A stretch of 36,383 nucleotides of DNA from an uncultured Verrucomicrobiales bacterium (GTDB lineage: Bacteria > Verrucomicrobiota > Verrucomicrobiia > Verrucomicrobiales > DEV007): positions 1 to 36,383 of the forward strand of contig CALLLI010000315.1 of NCBI GenBank assembly GCA_938082635.1, read 5' to 3'. Both the position numbers and the translations under genes were made by a program. This document shows positions 1 to 10,469 of the stretch, in pieces; positions within the stretch are counted from its first letter, which is position 1; each line of letters opens with the position of its first letter. The notes under the pieces are model-generated. The model ran no database searches. It was given only the letters and a program-made list of their open reading frames with translations, and was not told the origin of the DNA.

Positions 1-189
1 TTCACAGGAATCTTTTGTTGCGCAACCTATCATTACGCCATTTCTCAACGTATTGATACAAAACATTTTACGAAAAATCCCCACGGCAGAAAGTGACGAT
101 TTCACTATCCCGTTCCCACGGTATAAAGTGCTACTGCACAAACGCCAACCGCGCCATGAGCTGATACTAATTCGTATCGAGTTCCGCTA

Positions 190-1480
190 GAGCATCGAGC
201 TTGCTCACGTTGCTCGCCTCGTTTCTCAGCAACTGGGCGCTCCAACTTGGATCGGAATCGAGTGATGATGCATCTCTAGCCAGCTCAAAACGATGATCCG
301 CTTCAAAAAGAATCGTGACAGGTCCACCTCAGAAAGATCTCGCACTACCCCAATCAAAGTATTACGTAAATCGCCGCCACCAGAAAACCCGGCACCACCG
401 CCACTCTCACGCTGCGTGCTAGTCCTTTCTCGCAAGTTGGGAAGCGCTTCCTCCAAACCCACCGCTTGCAGCCACTCAATTCGCTCATTGACAGAATCAA
501 ACGACATGACTTTGAAAGCTGCCGTGATCCACGCTCGCCGAGATCGTCTTGCCGCTTCGCCCATGCCATGGCTGCCACGGGATCTCGCTCGGCTCGTTCT
601 TTCGCTAGCGTCCGCATGAGTTCGTAGCGCGGTTTTCCCTCTGGCAACGTAAGAATATGTTTCTCGGCCGTGTCTGGATCAGACTTAATCGCTTCAGGCA
701 AGAGGGCAAACAACGCCTTCTCACGCTGCTTCTCATCGACTAAGCCTAGTGCAACTGACAGTGCTTGATCACTGTACTCTTTAGCCATCGTTCCAATCAA
801 GGCAGCAAGTGCCGACAGTCGCGCCTTCTCCGGCAAACCTTGCGAATACACGATAGCGCCTTCCGGATCGTCTTTACACCAGGCAGCCAACACTTGGTTT
901 CGGAGACTTATCCTCTCCGGATAACGTTCGCTCAGAGCCAGGGCAAGTTGCACGTCATAGGCGATCAAGGCGTCGACCTACTTGGCCCAAATGTTTGCCA
1001 GGCTCCTTCTCCGCCTCTGCCATCGCCGCTAGCGGGTCCACTTGGGACCAGGCATAGAAACACCAACCCTCGAGACCCTTCAGAGTTTCGTCTTCTTAAA
1101 CCCAGGCCAAGCATTCCTGCGGCGCGAGTTCACACCAACAAGCAAGCAGGAGACGCCAGGAATCGCGCTCTGACTTTGGGATGCTGAGTAGTGCTCGAAT
1201 CTCTTCTTCAGATGCCTCTGGAAGAAAACGCGCGATCAGCCGAAATTGCTCGCGCCCCTTCGTAGCCAAAACACTTTCTAAAATTGGCCGCGAATGCTCT
1301 CAAGCAATTTTCCACACAGTCGGACTGAGCATTTCAAAACCCACCACCGACCCACCTGAAGACGGCTCTACGCTGTCGCGGAGGCTTCCAAGCCAAACTC
1401 CCTGTGGCACGCCTCCCAACACACAAATCACAAATCACAGGCTCAAGACTACGCCTTCCTAGCACAACGTTACGCTATCG
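190..1480 (-). pseudogene. Decayed helical-repeat (DPxAAxxWA) protein, paralog of the 30.5-34.3 kb genes
   Basis: Minus-strand translation: ...VEPSSGGSVVGFEMLSPTVWKIA*EHSRPILESVLATKGREQFRLIARFLPEASEEEIRALLSIPKSERDSWRLLLACWCELAPQECLAWV*EDETLKGLEGWCFYAWSQVDPLAAMAEAEKEPG..., then a frameshift into ORF 354..968 (-) and a second into ORF 226..564 (-). In-frame stops at 1300-1302 and 1096-1098; frameshifts near 970-1010 and ~535-550. Confidence 0.8.
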
Positions 1481-1561
1481 ATTGAACGATCCCTGTGCAA
1501 GTCCTCGATGATTCTGTTCTTTGCGCTAGGCATTCCTTCATCCATGGCCATGCTTAGAGCC

Positions 1562-2941
1562 ATGACCGAGCTGCAGTTCGACAAAGGGACGTTGATCCTG
1601 CATCGACTTTCCCAGGAAGAGCAGCAGGCGCTACAGCTGAAGGGTGTGCAATGGGATCAGCGCACTCAAACCCATCGCGCCCCCGCATGGTGCTACCGCA
1701 AGATCATTCTTCAGCTGCGCCAGCATGACATCGTTTACCAAGACCACGCCAAGAACTTTGAGCCCGTGGCCCTTCCCCTCAAGAAACCAATCACACCGCG
1801 ATCATTCCAGGCTGAAGCTCGAGACGCTTGGATCGAGAATGGCAAGCAAGGCGTGGTTGTTCTTCCCACAGGTGCTGGCAAGACAATTCTAGCAGTAATC
1901 CTCATCAGCCTCACGGAACGCCCAACGCTGATTCACGTCCCCACCATTGATCTCATGCATCAATGGATCGACGTACTAACAGCACATTTCGATGAACCCA
2001 TCGGTGCGCTTGGTGGAGGCAGTCATGAAATCGAACGCCTGACCGTGTCCACCTATGATTCCGCACTCATACATGCCACGCACAAGGGCAACGCTTTCGG
2101 GTTCGTCATCTATGACGAGTGTCATCACCTGCCAAGTGAGCAGTTTCAATTCACCGCACTGGCGACTCTAGCCCCCTTTCGACTCGGCCTCACGGCGACA
2201 CCTGAACGTGCCGATGGACGCGAAGCTCAACTCTTCGAATGGTTAGGCGGCCTTTGCTTCACGATCCACATCGATGAGTTGGAGGGCGGCACGCTGGCTC
2301 CGTATGATGTCGAGACCATCGAAATCGACCTCACCGAAGAAGAACGCACCACCTACGACGAAACCCGAGCAGTCTATATCGACTTCTTGCGTAGCGAACA
2401 GATCAACATGAGTTCGCCACGAGGCTGGCAAACCTTCATTTACCGTTCCAGTCTCACCCCTGAGGGGCGCCAAGCTTTTCAAGCCTACCTAAAACAGAAA
2501 CGCCTCAGTCAAGCGGCTGCCGGCAAGGAAGAAGCCATTTGGAATCTTCTCCAGCAACATCGCGATGATCGCATCCTCATCTTCACCCAGGACAATAACA
2601 TGGCGTATCAGTTAGGCCGTCGCTTTCTGCTTCCTGTCCTCACCCATCAGACCAAAGTAAAAGAACGGAAAGCCTTCCTCGATGCGTTTCGCGCGGGCGA
2701 CTACCGCATCCTCGTCACCTCGAAGGTGCTCAATGAAGGTGTCGACGTGCCCGAAGCCAATGTTGCCATTGTCGTTTCAGGCAGCGGCAGCATTCGCGAG
2801 CATGTGCAACGTCTGGGCCGCGTGCTTCGCGCCAGCCCTGGCAAACGCGCAACTCTATACGAACTCATCGCTCGCGATACTGGCGAGTATTATATCAACG
2901 AACGGCGACGCCAACATCGTGCTTACGAAAGATTTAGTTAG
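1562..2941 (+). CDS. SF2 DNA helicase, XPB/Rad25-like
   Basis: Walker A LPTGAGKT, DEAH-like YDECHH, LTATPERADGR, VTSKVLNEGVDVPEANVAIVVSGSGSIREHVQRLGRVLR. Start set at MTELQF. Confidence 0.88.
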   Translation: MTELQFDKGTLILHRLSQEEQQALQLKGVQWDQRTQTHRAPAWCYRKIILQLRQHDIVYQDHAKNFEPVALPLKKPITPRSFQAEARDAWIENGKQGVVVLPTGAGKTILAVILISLTERPTLIHVPTIDLMHQWIDVLTAHFDEPIGALGGGSHEIERLTVSTYDSALIHATHKGNAFGFVIYDECHHLPSEQFQFTALATLAPFRLGLTATPERADGREAQLFEWLGGLCFTIHIDELEGGTLAPYDVETIEIDLTEEERTTYDETRAVYIDFLRSEQINMSSPRGWQTFIYRSSLTPEGRQAFQAYLKQKRLSQAAAGKEEAIWNLLQQHRDDRILIFTQDNNMAYQLGRRFLLPVLTHQTKVKERKAFLDAFRAGDYRILVTSKVLNEGVDVPEANVAIVVSGSGSIREHVQRLGRVLRASPGKRATLYELIARDTGEYYINERRRQHRAYERFS

Positions 2942-4139
2942 GTTCAGCCTCAAGGGCACGGCTGTGAAGCCGGATTTCATTGACCCCAGCAATCCAGCCC
3001 TAATCGGCCTGGCAGAGAATCTGTTGGCCGTGTTTCGGGAAAGCGTGGGCAAGACACGTTCGCAGGTTGAAGAAGAAAGCAAGGTCATCATCGACGGAGC
3101 AGAAACGAGCGCCCTCTTTGCCCGTGGCCTAGAGAAGCTCCTCATGGATCGCTTGGAGTTCGAGACCGCCGCCGATGAAGATCTCATTGCGTGGCGCCAC
3201 CAGCTCTTTCTGCAAACAAGCCAGCTCTTGTCTCGCGATGACTTTCCCACACTTGATGCCTATCACCAGGCCCTCACCAAACAACAAGGCAAGCCCGTTG
3301 AGACCATTGCAGATACACTCTTCAGTGACCTCCCCGAAAATCAGCGCGCGCTTCATTTTAAAAGCTTCTCTGCAGAACGCCTGCTCCACCGATACAATGT
3401 CGCCCATGTCCAGTGGCTCCTTCTCAATGCCCACGCACTAACCATCTCAACCAAGAAACAAGAGACCAAGGCCTGGCGGCAGTTCTTCCGGCACCTACGC
3501 TTTCACCAATTGCTGGCCAATATCAGCAAGAACAAAGCGGGGACTTTCAAGATCACGGTGGATGGCCCAATGAGCCTCTTCCAACAGACCAAGAAGTATG
3601 GCCTAAGTCTGGCGACTTTCTTTCCTGCAGTACTGCATCTCTCTGAATGGAAACTCCAGGCTGACATTCATCTAAGGAAACGCAAACCCAAGCGTCTCGT
3701 CCTCGATCACACGGCAGGATTGCGTCCCTACTCCGGCCACTTCCTCGCCCACATCCCAGAGGAAATTGCTATGTTCCAGAAGCTCTTTCAGGAGCAGGAA
3801 ACGGCATGGAAACTCGCGCCAGCAGATGATTTCATTCGGCTTCCCGGAGACGCCTACGGCTTTGCAGACTTTGGTCTAGAGCATCCGTCAGGGAAAGCGC
3901 TAGGCCTCGAGTGCTTTCATGCCTGGCACGGTGGTCCCCTCACCCATCGGCTCATCCAGCTGGAAGATCTCGATGAAGCGCCACCACTCCTGCTCGGCGT
4001 TGATCGCAAATTGGCCAAAGATCCCGCAGTAGCGGCACGACTCGAGGAATCCTCCTATTTCCAGAAATGGGGCTTCCTCTTCCGAGACATGCCCTCCCCG
4101 AAGGCCATTCTCAAATTATTGAAATCATTGAATCTATAA
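2919..4139 (+). CDS. DUF790 / Bax1-like nuclease partner of XPB
   Basis: GTG start at 2919 gives MLTKDLVRFSLKGTAVKPDFIDP..., C-terminal nuclease-like GFADFGLEHPSGKALGLECFHAWHGGPLTHRLIQLE. Lies immediately after and overlapping the helicase; the ORF upstream of 2919 is an out-of-frame extension. Confidence 0.75.
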   Translation: MLTKDLVRFSLKGTAVKPDFIDPSNPALIGLAENLLAVFRESVGKTRSQVEEESKVIIDGAETSALFARGLEKLLMDRLEFETAADEDLIAWRHQLFLQTSQLLSRDDFPTLDAYHQALTKQQGKPVETIADTLFSDLPENQRALHFKSFSAERLLHRYNVAHVQWLLLNAHALTISTKKQETKAWRQFFRHLRFHQLLANISKNKAGTFKITVDGPMSLFQQTKKYGLSLATFFPAVLHLSEWKLQADIHLRKRKPKRLVLDHTAGLRPYSGHFLAHIPEEIAMFQKLFQEQETAWKLAPADDFIRLPGDAYGFADFGLEHPSGKALGLECFHAWHGGPLTHRLIQLEDLDEAPPLLLGVDRKLAKDPAVAARLEESSYFQKWGFLFRDMPSPKAILKLLKSLNL

Positions 4140-4141
4140 CA

Positions 4142-4402
4142 ATGAGCGTGACGAAATACTTCATGATCCAGGAGCTTCGCCACATCGACATGGAAGGTGC
4201 CATTCTTCACTTTAAAGATGGCACGCGTGGCCTGATTGAAGCCAGCCAACAACCGATCACGAGCAAATGGGTCGAAGGCGACAAAGTGAAGTTCACAGTG
4301 GCAGAAACACCCATATTCCAGCTGCGGTGTCTCGACACGAATGAGATTGCCCACGCTCTGGTTTATGACGGCGACGAGCCATTGTCAGAACTGCCGAACT
4401 AG
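4142..4402 (+). CDS. Small hypothetical protein (86 aa), third gene of helicase-nuclease cassette
   Basis: ATG 2 nt after the Bax1-like stop; MSVTKYFMIQELRHIDMEGAILHFKDGTRGLIEAS...; no family recognised. Confidence 0.6.
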   Translation: MSVTKYFMIQELRHIDMEGAILHFKDGTRGLIEASQQPITSKWVEGDKVKFTVAETPIFQLRCLDTNEIAHALVYDGDEPLSELPN

Positions 4403-4408
4403 AGCCAC

Positions 4409-5656
4409 TCACTCTGGCAACTTCATCGTCGCCGGAGATCGAGTGCTCTTCGGTCGTGTGAAGGGGTCACCGTACTTCGAGTAGCCATTCACAAAGCCGC
4501 CCTGGGAAAGAAAGAACTGACCTTGATCTGTTAGTCCCATGAATCGGTCTAACCGATCTGCCTTGCCGGTCTTATCATGACTGAAGGTGGCTTTGGTGAT
4601 CTCGTGCCACTTGCCATCCACGGTGCGAATCCACTGATTCTCATACAGAGCCTTGCGCAAGACGTGGCCATTCTTTCCCGCGAAATTCTCACTGAAACTG
4701 TAGAGACCACGGAGATATTTGCCTTCCTTAGGTGCCTTCCAACTGGAGATTAGCATCCAGTCTTTCTTGTCCGGATGATAGTAATAGCCTGCAAAGATCG
4801 TGAAAGTATCATCCACCGGCTTCGCCGTCACGAGAAACCTCTGCCGCTCACCTGTCTTCCAGCCGTATTTGAGATGACTGTGACCGCCAGTGCCTTCATT
4901 GCCAAAGTCCCCGCTGTTAACATCCTCGCCCTTCGCTACTAACGCGACCCTATTCTCATTGCCCACCTTGTCTCGATCGATCGCTTCATCACCACTGTCC
5001 CACACACTGAAGATGATCCGGCGCTCCGTTGGGCTATTGACCTGCATGCCGAAGTAGCCACGGTGCCAGCCGCACGCCATGTAGTACGTCCACAGTGGAT
5101 CTTCCACACCGGTCATCTCGCAGTAGAACGCGGACACCTGCTTCTCCTTGTCCATGGGATAGGCCAGATGAACCGAAGCCGCATTGCGACGGGACTTGAG
5201 ATTAAAGTGAGCATCTTTAATCTCAGCCCCATCTAGCACAAGCGTCTTTAGGGTCCCCTGAGGTTTCCGCGACTCCAAGACGAATGCGTGGTAACCCGCC
5301 TCCTTCAGAGCAAAGGTCCCGAAATCAGCCACCACTGACACACCCTCACCTTTCCCTCGAATACTCGCTTTGTGGACCTCTTCACCCACGGTCAATGTCA
5401 GCGGCACTCGTTCCCCCTCGTCGGCAGCAAGCTCTAACTGAACCTTGACATCGCCAGTCTGGGTGAAATCCCCAAACCAACTCACCTTCATGTCAGGGTC
5501 ATTCCACTTGGTGATCCCTCGTTTCTCAGAAACCCGCGCACCACTCGGATCAGGATCGATATAGGCAGTAAAAGCAGGCACGCGAAGTTCTGCTAGAACG
5601 GACCCGTGGATCCCAGCAAGCACTGTAAGAAGGCAAAGAGAACGATTCATGACCAT
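4409..5656 (-). CDS. Secreted DUF5077/DUF3472-type protein
   Basis: Signal peptide MNRSLCLLTVLAGIHGSVLA; YYMACGWHRGYFGMQVNSPTERRIIFSVWDSGD typical of DUF3472. Confidence 0.8.
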   Translation of the reverse strand: MVMNRSLCLLTVLAGIHGSVLAELRVPAFTAYIDPDPSGARVSEKRGITKWNDPDMKVSWFGDFTQTGDVKVQLELAADEGERVPLTLTVGEEVHKASIRGKGEGVSVVADFGTFALKEAGYHAFVLESRKPQGTLKTLVLDGAEIKDAHFNLKSRRNAASVHLAYPMDKEKQVSAFYCEMTGVEDPLWTYYMACGWHRGYFGMQVNSPTERRIIFSVWDSGDEAIDRDKVGNENRVALVAKGEDVNSGDFGNEGTGGHSHLKYGWKTGERQRFLVTAKPVDDTFTIFAGYYYHPDKKDWMLISSWKAPKEGKYLRGLYSFSENFAGKNGHVLRKALYENQWIRTVDGKWHEITKATFSHDKTGKADRLDRFMGLTDQGQFFLSQGGFVNGYSKYGDPFTRPKSTRSPATMKLPE

Positions 5657-5676
5657 GGCTCCAAGCTAGAGCCAAA

Positions 5677-8460
5677 TCAGGGAAAAGAAACCCGGACATG
5701 CGCGAAGCAACGCGCCGTGCTGGCATCGCAAATCTCACTCACCGCGACACGATCCCAATCTGTATTCACCTCGATGACCTCGACTCGAATTATCATTGTC
5801 ACTAAATGATCCAAATCTGAAGTGACCAATCTCATCGGGCTATAGATCAAGCCACTCCCACGACGCCGCAGAAAGCTGACCCTAAAGACGGTCTCACCTT
5901 CAGCGTTCTGAACGATCTCATGTCCGGGCAAGCCAGCGTCACCATCCAGATCCATGGTCCGGGAATCCGCCTCTTCAAGATCCATGTTGAACGCGTATTT
6001 GAGGAGATTTGGAAGCCCGTCTCCATGGAGCATCGCTAGCGCCTCCGCATCATTCCCAGTCAAACTTGACGTCAACGCCGCACTATCAAACCGCTCTCTA
6101 GCAGAAATAGTCAAATCACTTTGATCCACGCCACTTACGTCTAAACCATCGAGATCAGTGATTGTGTTCGCACTCAAGACAACGCGGTCCACCCGGCAGC
6201 CGTCTTCCCGTGGCCAAATCCGAAACGTATGTTCACCAGGCGAGAGAATCTCAACGGTCGCAGCATTGCCCGCCCCCGTCGTATCATTCACTTCTGTTTC
6301 CCACCCCCAATCATCCGAAGCTTTGAGGCCTTTCGGGTAGGAGACAGGACTCTCCAACCCCACATGAAAGGAGTCCGAGGCGAGGTCTTCCCTAGACGTC
6401 CGCACGTGCACCTGATAGCTGCCCACTGCCGAGAATAGAATCCGAAACTCAAGCGCCGGGCCATCAGCCGTTTCTCTGGCGTTGATGAAATCGTCAGGAG
6501 TGCACTCCATATACTGACCGTCACTGGCATCACCATCAGAGACAATCGTCCACGTGTGATTGATAAAGCCTCCTACACCCGGCTGAATCTGAGAAGGCGC
6601 TTCGGCCTCAAACGCGACCTCACCGCCCGCTTCAATGTAGATCACCGTGCTCTGCCCGCCGACAGTGATCTCCACAGTATCGATGGCACTCCCTCCAGAG
6701 TTCCCTACGGTAAGAGCAAAGGTATACACGCCCGCATCGTAAGGAGTGAACTGAGAGCTCGGCGCATTGGCGTCTAACAATCGTGTAGCAGGGCCGCCCA
6801 TTTGAACCCAGGAATAGGTATCGATGGTCCCATAGGAGTCACTCCCATCAAGCATGACAGAATCACCGATCAACACCGTTTGGTCAAAGCCCGCTCCAGC
6901 TCCAAGATCAGCATTGCCTCCAATAGGTAACGTTAGAAGCGCAGCGCTTCCTCGATCGAGGAAGACGGTGTAGATGCCGTTGCTGTTTGGAACGATCGTT
7001 TCTTCAGCACGGGTGCCCAACGCCACGCCATCGAGACTGCCGTCAAAGGTCTGCCCGCCTAGTAGAACGCCGCTAGTAGCATCGTCAAACGGAGCAGTTA
7101 GACGTGTTAGCGAAGCCTCGGCATGAGAGCCTGGAACATAGATACGGACGTTTCCTGATTCGTTCAAATCCTTGTTCAACAAGATAACCCTGACACTCCC
7201 TTCATCATCAATGGTCGCCCAGGCCTTCGTGTTGACGCCCTCCGGGCTTTTCACATCGATTTCCCGCAGAGAGCACCCTTCGCCAACCGCCTCAGCAAAG
7301 AAGAGCATTCCATAGTAGATGGGAAACACCTCTGGCGTGTAGGTAATCGGATCTAAACCAGAATCGGAGGGATTGCCATCAAACAGGAAGGGACTGTAGT
7401 GTTCGGAAGACGAAGAGGAAACGAACAGTTTGTCCACTCCGCGATTGGCGTATGCGAAAGCAGAGTCGATGAACCAAAGGGCCGAGGCAAAGGTGTCACT
7501 TACCCCTTCCGTTCCTCCGCAAGAGGCAGAGTTGTCTTCCACAATGTAGAAAGGAAGACTGGCGTTGTGAGCCGCTATGACGTTAGGCTCAAGGGCAACG
7601 GCTTGCCCCTCGGAAGCCCAGTCTTTCAGCACGTTAGGAATGCTAGGAAACCGAAGTGCCGCGGGGTTGTCCGTGCAATCAGACAGCGGATAGCGGCTCA
7701 TACTGTATGTTCCCAGCCGCGATTGGAAACGCGTGATGAATTCGAGCGCTCGCGCGTTCCATTTCAAATCGTCGCCCACCGTCTCGGCGCCCGTCATGGT
7801 GAACGTTGGACCCAACGCCGGGATCGTGTCACTAACGTTTGTCTCGTAAGCCGTCAGGAAAGCGTCAAACTCATCTGAGAATATATCGAAATCGTAAGCG
7901 GAAGTTCGCTGCCCGTTCGGCCCATACCGGTTCGGCTCATTTCCAATCTCAAAACCAGCAATGAGGGAGTCACCCACATGGGAGCGGATACCATTGCCCA
8001 TGCCCTCAAAGATGCCGATATCATTGAAACCCACATTAAGACAGAAGATCCCTTTGGAGCCCGCCGCTGCCAATGTGTCAGCAATCACCTCGAGATAATT
8101 GGGCGTGAGATCGTATTTGATTCCCATAGGAAGAGACGAGCCATCCGGGTTGTACGAAGTCTCCTTTACACTTCCCCCACCGGTTCGGATCAAGGGCGGC
8201 CCTTGCAAGTCAGCAAGATTCTGAAGGAGCCGCACCATCACAGGATTAAAATCGAGTGGCCGATCACCCATGAATTCATGAAAATTCCCATAATAATACG
8301 TCATCCCAAGGTAAGAGTCCGTGATGTCCGCTGCTACGGGCATTGCTGACGTGACCGCAACGGTCATGACATCATTTGGTTCCAAAGGAGGCGCCTCCTG
8401 ACCAAAGGCCGATAAGCAAATCCACCTAGCCAACAAAGCCGCTGCGACAAGGGTCTTCAT
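5677..8460 (-). CDS. Secreted glycoside-hydrolase-like protein (GH79-like) with PKD-like domain
   Basis: Signal peptide; FEIGNEPNRYG acid/base-like NEP motif, IVEDNSASCGGTEGVSDTFASALWFID; PKD-like DGSDSYGTIDTYSWVQMGGP...DAGVYTFALTVGNSGG; PVC-like C-terminal LLKYAFNMDL region. Confidence 0.65.
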   Translation of the reverse strand: MKTLVAAALLARWICLSAFGQEAPPLEPNDVMTVAVTSAMPVAADITDSYLGMTYYYGNFHEFMGDRPLDFNPVMVRLLQNLADLQGPPLIRTGGGSVKETSYNPDGSSLPMGIKYDLTPNYLEVIADTLAAAGSKGIFCLNVGFNDIGIFEGMGNGIRSHVGDSLIAGFEIGNEPNRYGPNGQRTSAYDFDIFSDEFDAFLTAYETNVSDTIPALGPTFTMTGAETVGDDLKWNARALEFITRFQSRLGTYSMSRYPLSDCTDNPAALRFPSIPNVLKDWASEGQAVALEPNVIAAHNASLPFYIVEDNSASCGGTEGVSDTFASALWFIDSAFAYANRGVDKLFVSSSSSEHYSPFLFDGNPSDSGLDPITYTPEVFPIYYGMLFFAEAVGEGCSLREIDVKSPEGVNTKAWATIDDEGSVRVILLNKDLNESGNVRIYVPGSHAEASLTRLTAPFDDATSGVLLGGQTFDGSLDGVALGTRAEETIVPNSNGIYTVFLDRGSAALLTLPIGGNADLGAGAGFDQTVLIGDSVMLDGSDSYGTIDTYSWVQMGGPATRLLDANAPSSQFTPYDAGVYTFALTVGNSGGSAIDTVEITVGGQSTVIYIEAGGEVAFEAEAPSQIQPGVGGFINHTWTIVSDGDASDGQYMECTPDDFINARETADGPALEFRILFSAVGSYQVHVRTSREDLASDSFHVGLESPVSYPKGLKASDDWGWETEVNDTTGAGNAATVEILSPGEHTFRIWPREDGCRVDRVVLSANTITDLDGLDVSGVDQSDLTISARERFDSAALTSSLTGNDAEALAMLHGDGLPNLLKYAFNMDLEEADSRTMDLDGDAGLPGHEIVQNAEGETVFRVSFLRRRGSGLIYSPMRLVTSDLDHLVTMIIRVEVIEVNTDWDRVAVSEICDASTARCFAHVRVSFP

Positions 8461-8589
8461 GAGACTTGAAGATCCTCCACCACCTTTATAGCTTCATCAA
8501 CTGACTCACAATTCCTTGGCTCAACCATGAGAATTATAGACCATTCATCACTCTAAGAAATTCACCAATCGTAGATTGTTAACGAAAGC

Positions 8590-10467
8590 ATGATACTCCT
8601 GCGAACACTCATTCCCGCTCTTGGCCTTCTGATAACTGCTAGTGTTAGCAGAGCACAGTCCGTCGACTTCTCTCATGATGTCCTACCCCTCCTTCGCTCG
8701 CATTGCGTGAAGTGCCACGCCGATGGCACCTACAAAGGCGGGTTCTCCATTGATACCCGCGAGGCCCTGCTCGTTTCCGAGAGCGTGCTTCACGGAAATG
8801 CTGCCGAGAGCCCCCTTGTTCATCTTTTGAAAGAGACGGAGGACGAGGATCGTATGCCGCAGAAAGCAGACCCGCTCCCAAGCGAGAGCATCGCCATCCT
8901 CGAGGCGTGGATCAACGAGGGGCTTGTGTGGGAGGAAGGCTTCACCTTCAAGGAGTCCACCTGGGTGGCACTACTGGCACCGCGTCGCCCCATCTTGCCA
9001 GACGTCGGAGCACTGGGCTCCCATCCGATCGATCGCCTTGTCAGTGCCTACTTTACCGAGCACGAGCTCGCACCTCCAAGTGGTTTGTCAGATCAGGCTT
9101 TCTATCGGCGGGTGTCGCTCGACTTGTTAGGTTTGCTGCCTAATCCTGATGCGGTCGACGTCTTCGTTGAGACTACCTCGCCGAACAAGCGCCGTCTGCT
9201 GATTGACGGACTCCTAGACCAGTCCGTCGACTATGCCGATCACTGGCTCACCTTCTGGAACGACCTCCTGCGCAACGACTACAAAGGCACGGGTTTCATT
9301 GATGGCGGCCGCAAGCAGATCACGGAATGGCTCTACAAGTCCCTGGTAGAGAACAAGCCCTACGATGTCTTCGCCCGGGAATTGATCAGTCCGACAGAAG
9401 CCTCTGAAGGCTTCGTCAAAGGCATTCAATGGCGCGGCAATGTGAATGCCAGTCAACGCCGTGAAGTGCAGTTCGCTCAGAACATTTCTCAAGTCTTCCT
9501 GGGAGAGAACATGAAGTGCGCTTCCTGTCATGACAGTTTCATCAACGATTGGAAATTGACTGACGCTTATGGCTTGGCAGCCATCGTGGCCGAGGAGCCT
9601 CTTGAGATTCATCGCTGTGACAAACCCACGGGCCAGTTTGCCAAGGCTCAGTTTCCGTTTCCCGAATTAGGCGATATCGACGCCACCAAACCCAAGCCAG
9701 AACGACTCCAGCAAACTGCCGCTCTCATGACCTCTCCGGAGAATGGTCGTTTCGCGCGCACCATTATCAATCGTCTCTGGCAGCGTCTCCTCGGTCGTGG
9801 CTTAGTCGAACCCGTCGACATGATGTCGAATGAACCGTGGGACGCTGACCTGCTAGATTTCTTGGCCGTCCACCTCATGGACAGCAACTATGATCTCAAG
9901 AAGACAATCGCCCTCATCACGTCCTCACGCTCTTACCAATCCCACGCGGTGGAGCGGCATCTTGGCCCCGCAGAAGAGTTTCATTTTCAAGGACCGACGG
10001 CGAAACGCCTGACCGCAGAACAATTCGTCGACGCCCTTTGGAAGATCACCGGTCAGGCGCCAGAGAAAGTCGCCGCGAAAGGAGCAGACAAAAGCGATCG
10101 CAGCTTTGTCAGAGCCTCCCTGGTCGATTCCTCCTACCTCATGCGCGCCCTAGGCAGGCCGAATCGAGAACAGATCGTGACTGTGCGCCCAGAGGATCTC
10201 TCCACCCTGCAAGCCTTGGAACTGAACAACGGCAAGGAGTTCTCCGAGCTACTTGCTAAAGGGGCTGGCAGTCTGTTAGAAAGGTTTCCTGAGGCGAACG
10301 CTGACATGTTGATCGTTGAAATCTATCGGCAGGCTCTTTCCCGTGAACCGACGCCAGACGAACTCCAGCAAGTGAGTCCACTTTTCGAAGGGCCGGCCAC
10401 TCCGGAAAGTGTGGCTGATCTTCTCTGGACCGTCTTCCTGCTTCCCGAATTTCAAATCCTTCCATAG
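8590..10467 (+). CDS. DUF1549/DUF1553 protein with N-terminal cytochrome c (PSD1-type)
   Basis: Signal peptide; CVKCH and CASCH heme motifs; YRRVSLDLLGLLPNPDAVDVFV, NRLWQRLLGRGLVEPVDMMSNEPWDADLLDFLAVHLMDSNYDLKKTIALITSSRSYQ. Confidence 0.88.
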   Translation: MILLRTLIPALGLLITASVSRAQSVDFSHDVLPLLRSHCVKCHADGTYKGGFSIDTREALLVSESVLHGNAAESPLVHLLKETEDEDRMPQKADPLPSESIAILEAWINEGLVWEEGFTFKESTWVALLAPRRPILPDVGALGSHPIDRLVSAYFTEHELAPPSGLSDQAFYRRVSLDLLGLLPNPDAVDVFVETTSPNKRRLLIDGLLDQSVDYADHWLTFWNDLLRNDYKGTGFIDGGRKQITEWLYKSLVENKPYDVFARELISPTEASEGFVKGIQWRGNVNASQRREVQFAQNISQVFLGENMKCASCHDSFINDWKLTDAYGLAAIVAEEPLEIHRCDKPTGQFAKAQFPFPELGDIDATKPKPERLQQTAALMTSPENGRFARTIINRLWQRLLGRGLVEPVDMMSNEPWDADLLDFLAVHLMDSNYDLKKTIALITSSRSYQSHAVERHLGPAEEFHFQGPTAKRLTAEQFVDALWKITGQAPEKVAAKGADKSDRSFVRASLVDSSYLMRALGRPNREQIVTVRPEDLSTLQALELNNGKEFSELLAKGAGSLLERFPEANADMLIVEIYRQALSREPTPDELQQVSPLFEGPATPESVADLLWTVFLLPEFQILP

Positions 10468-10469
10468 CC

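Noticed and set aside
293-1462. Plus-strand ORFs 293..619, 765..1187 and 1181..1462
   Set aside because: They are antisense to readable, decayed minus-strand repeat-protein text.
2682-2918. N-terminal extension of the DUF790-like ORF
   Set aside because: Overlaps the conserved helicase C-terminal motifs in another frame; homology begins near the GTG at 2919.
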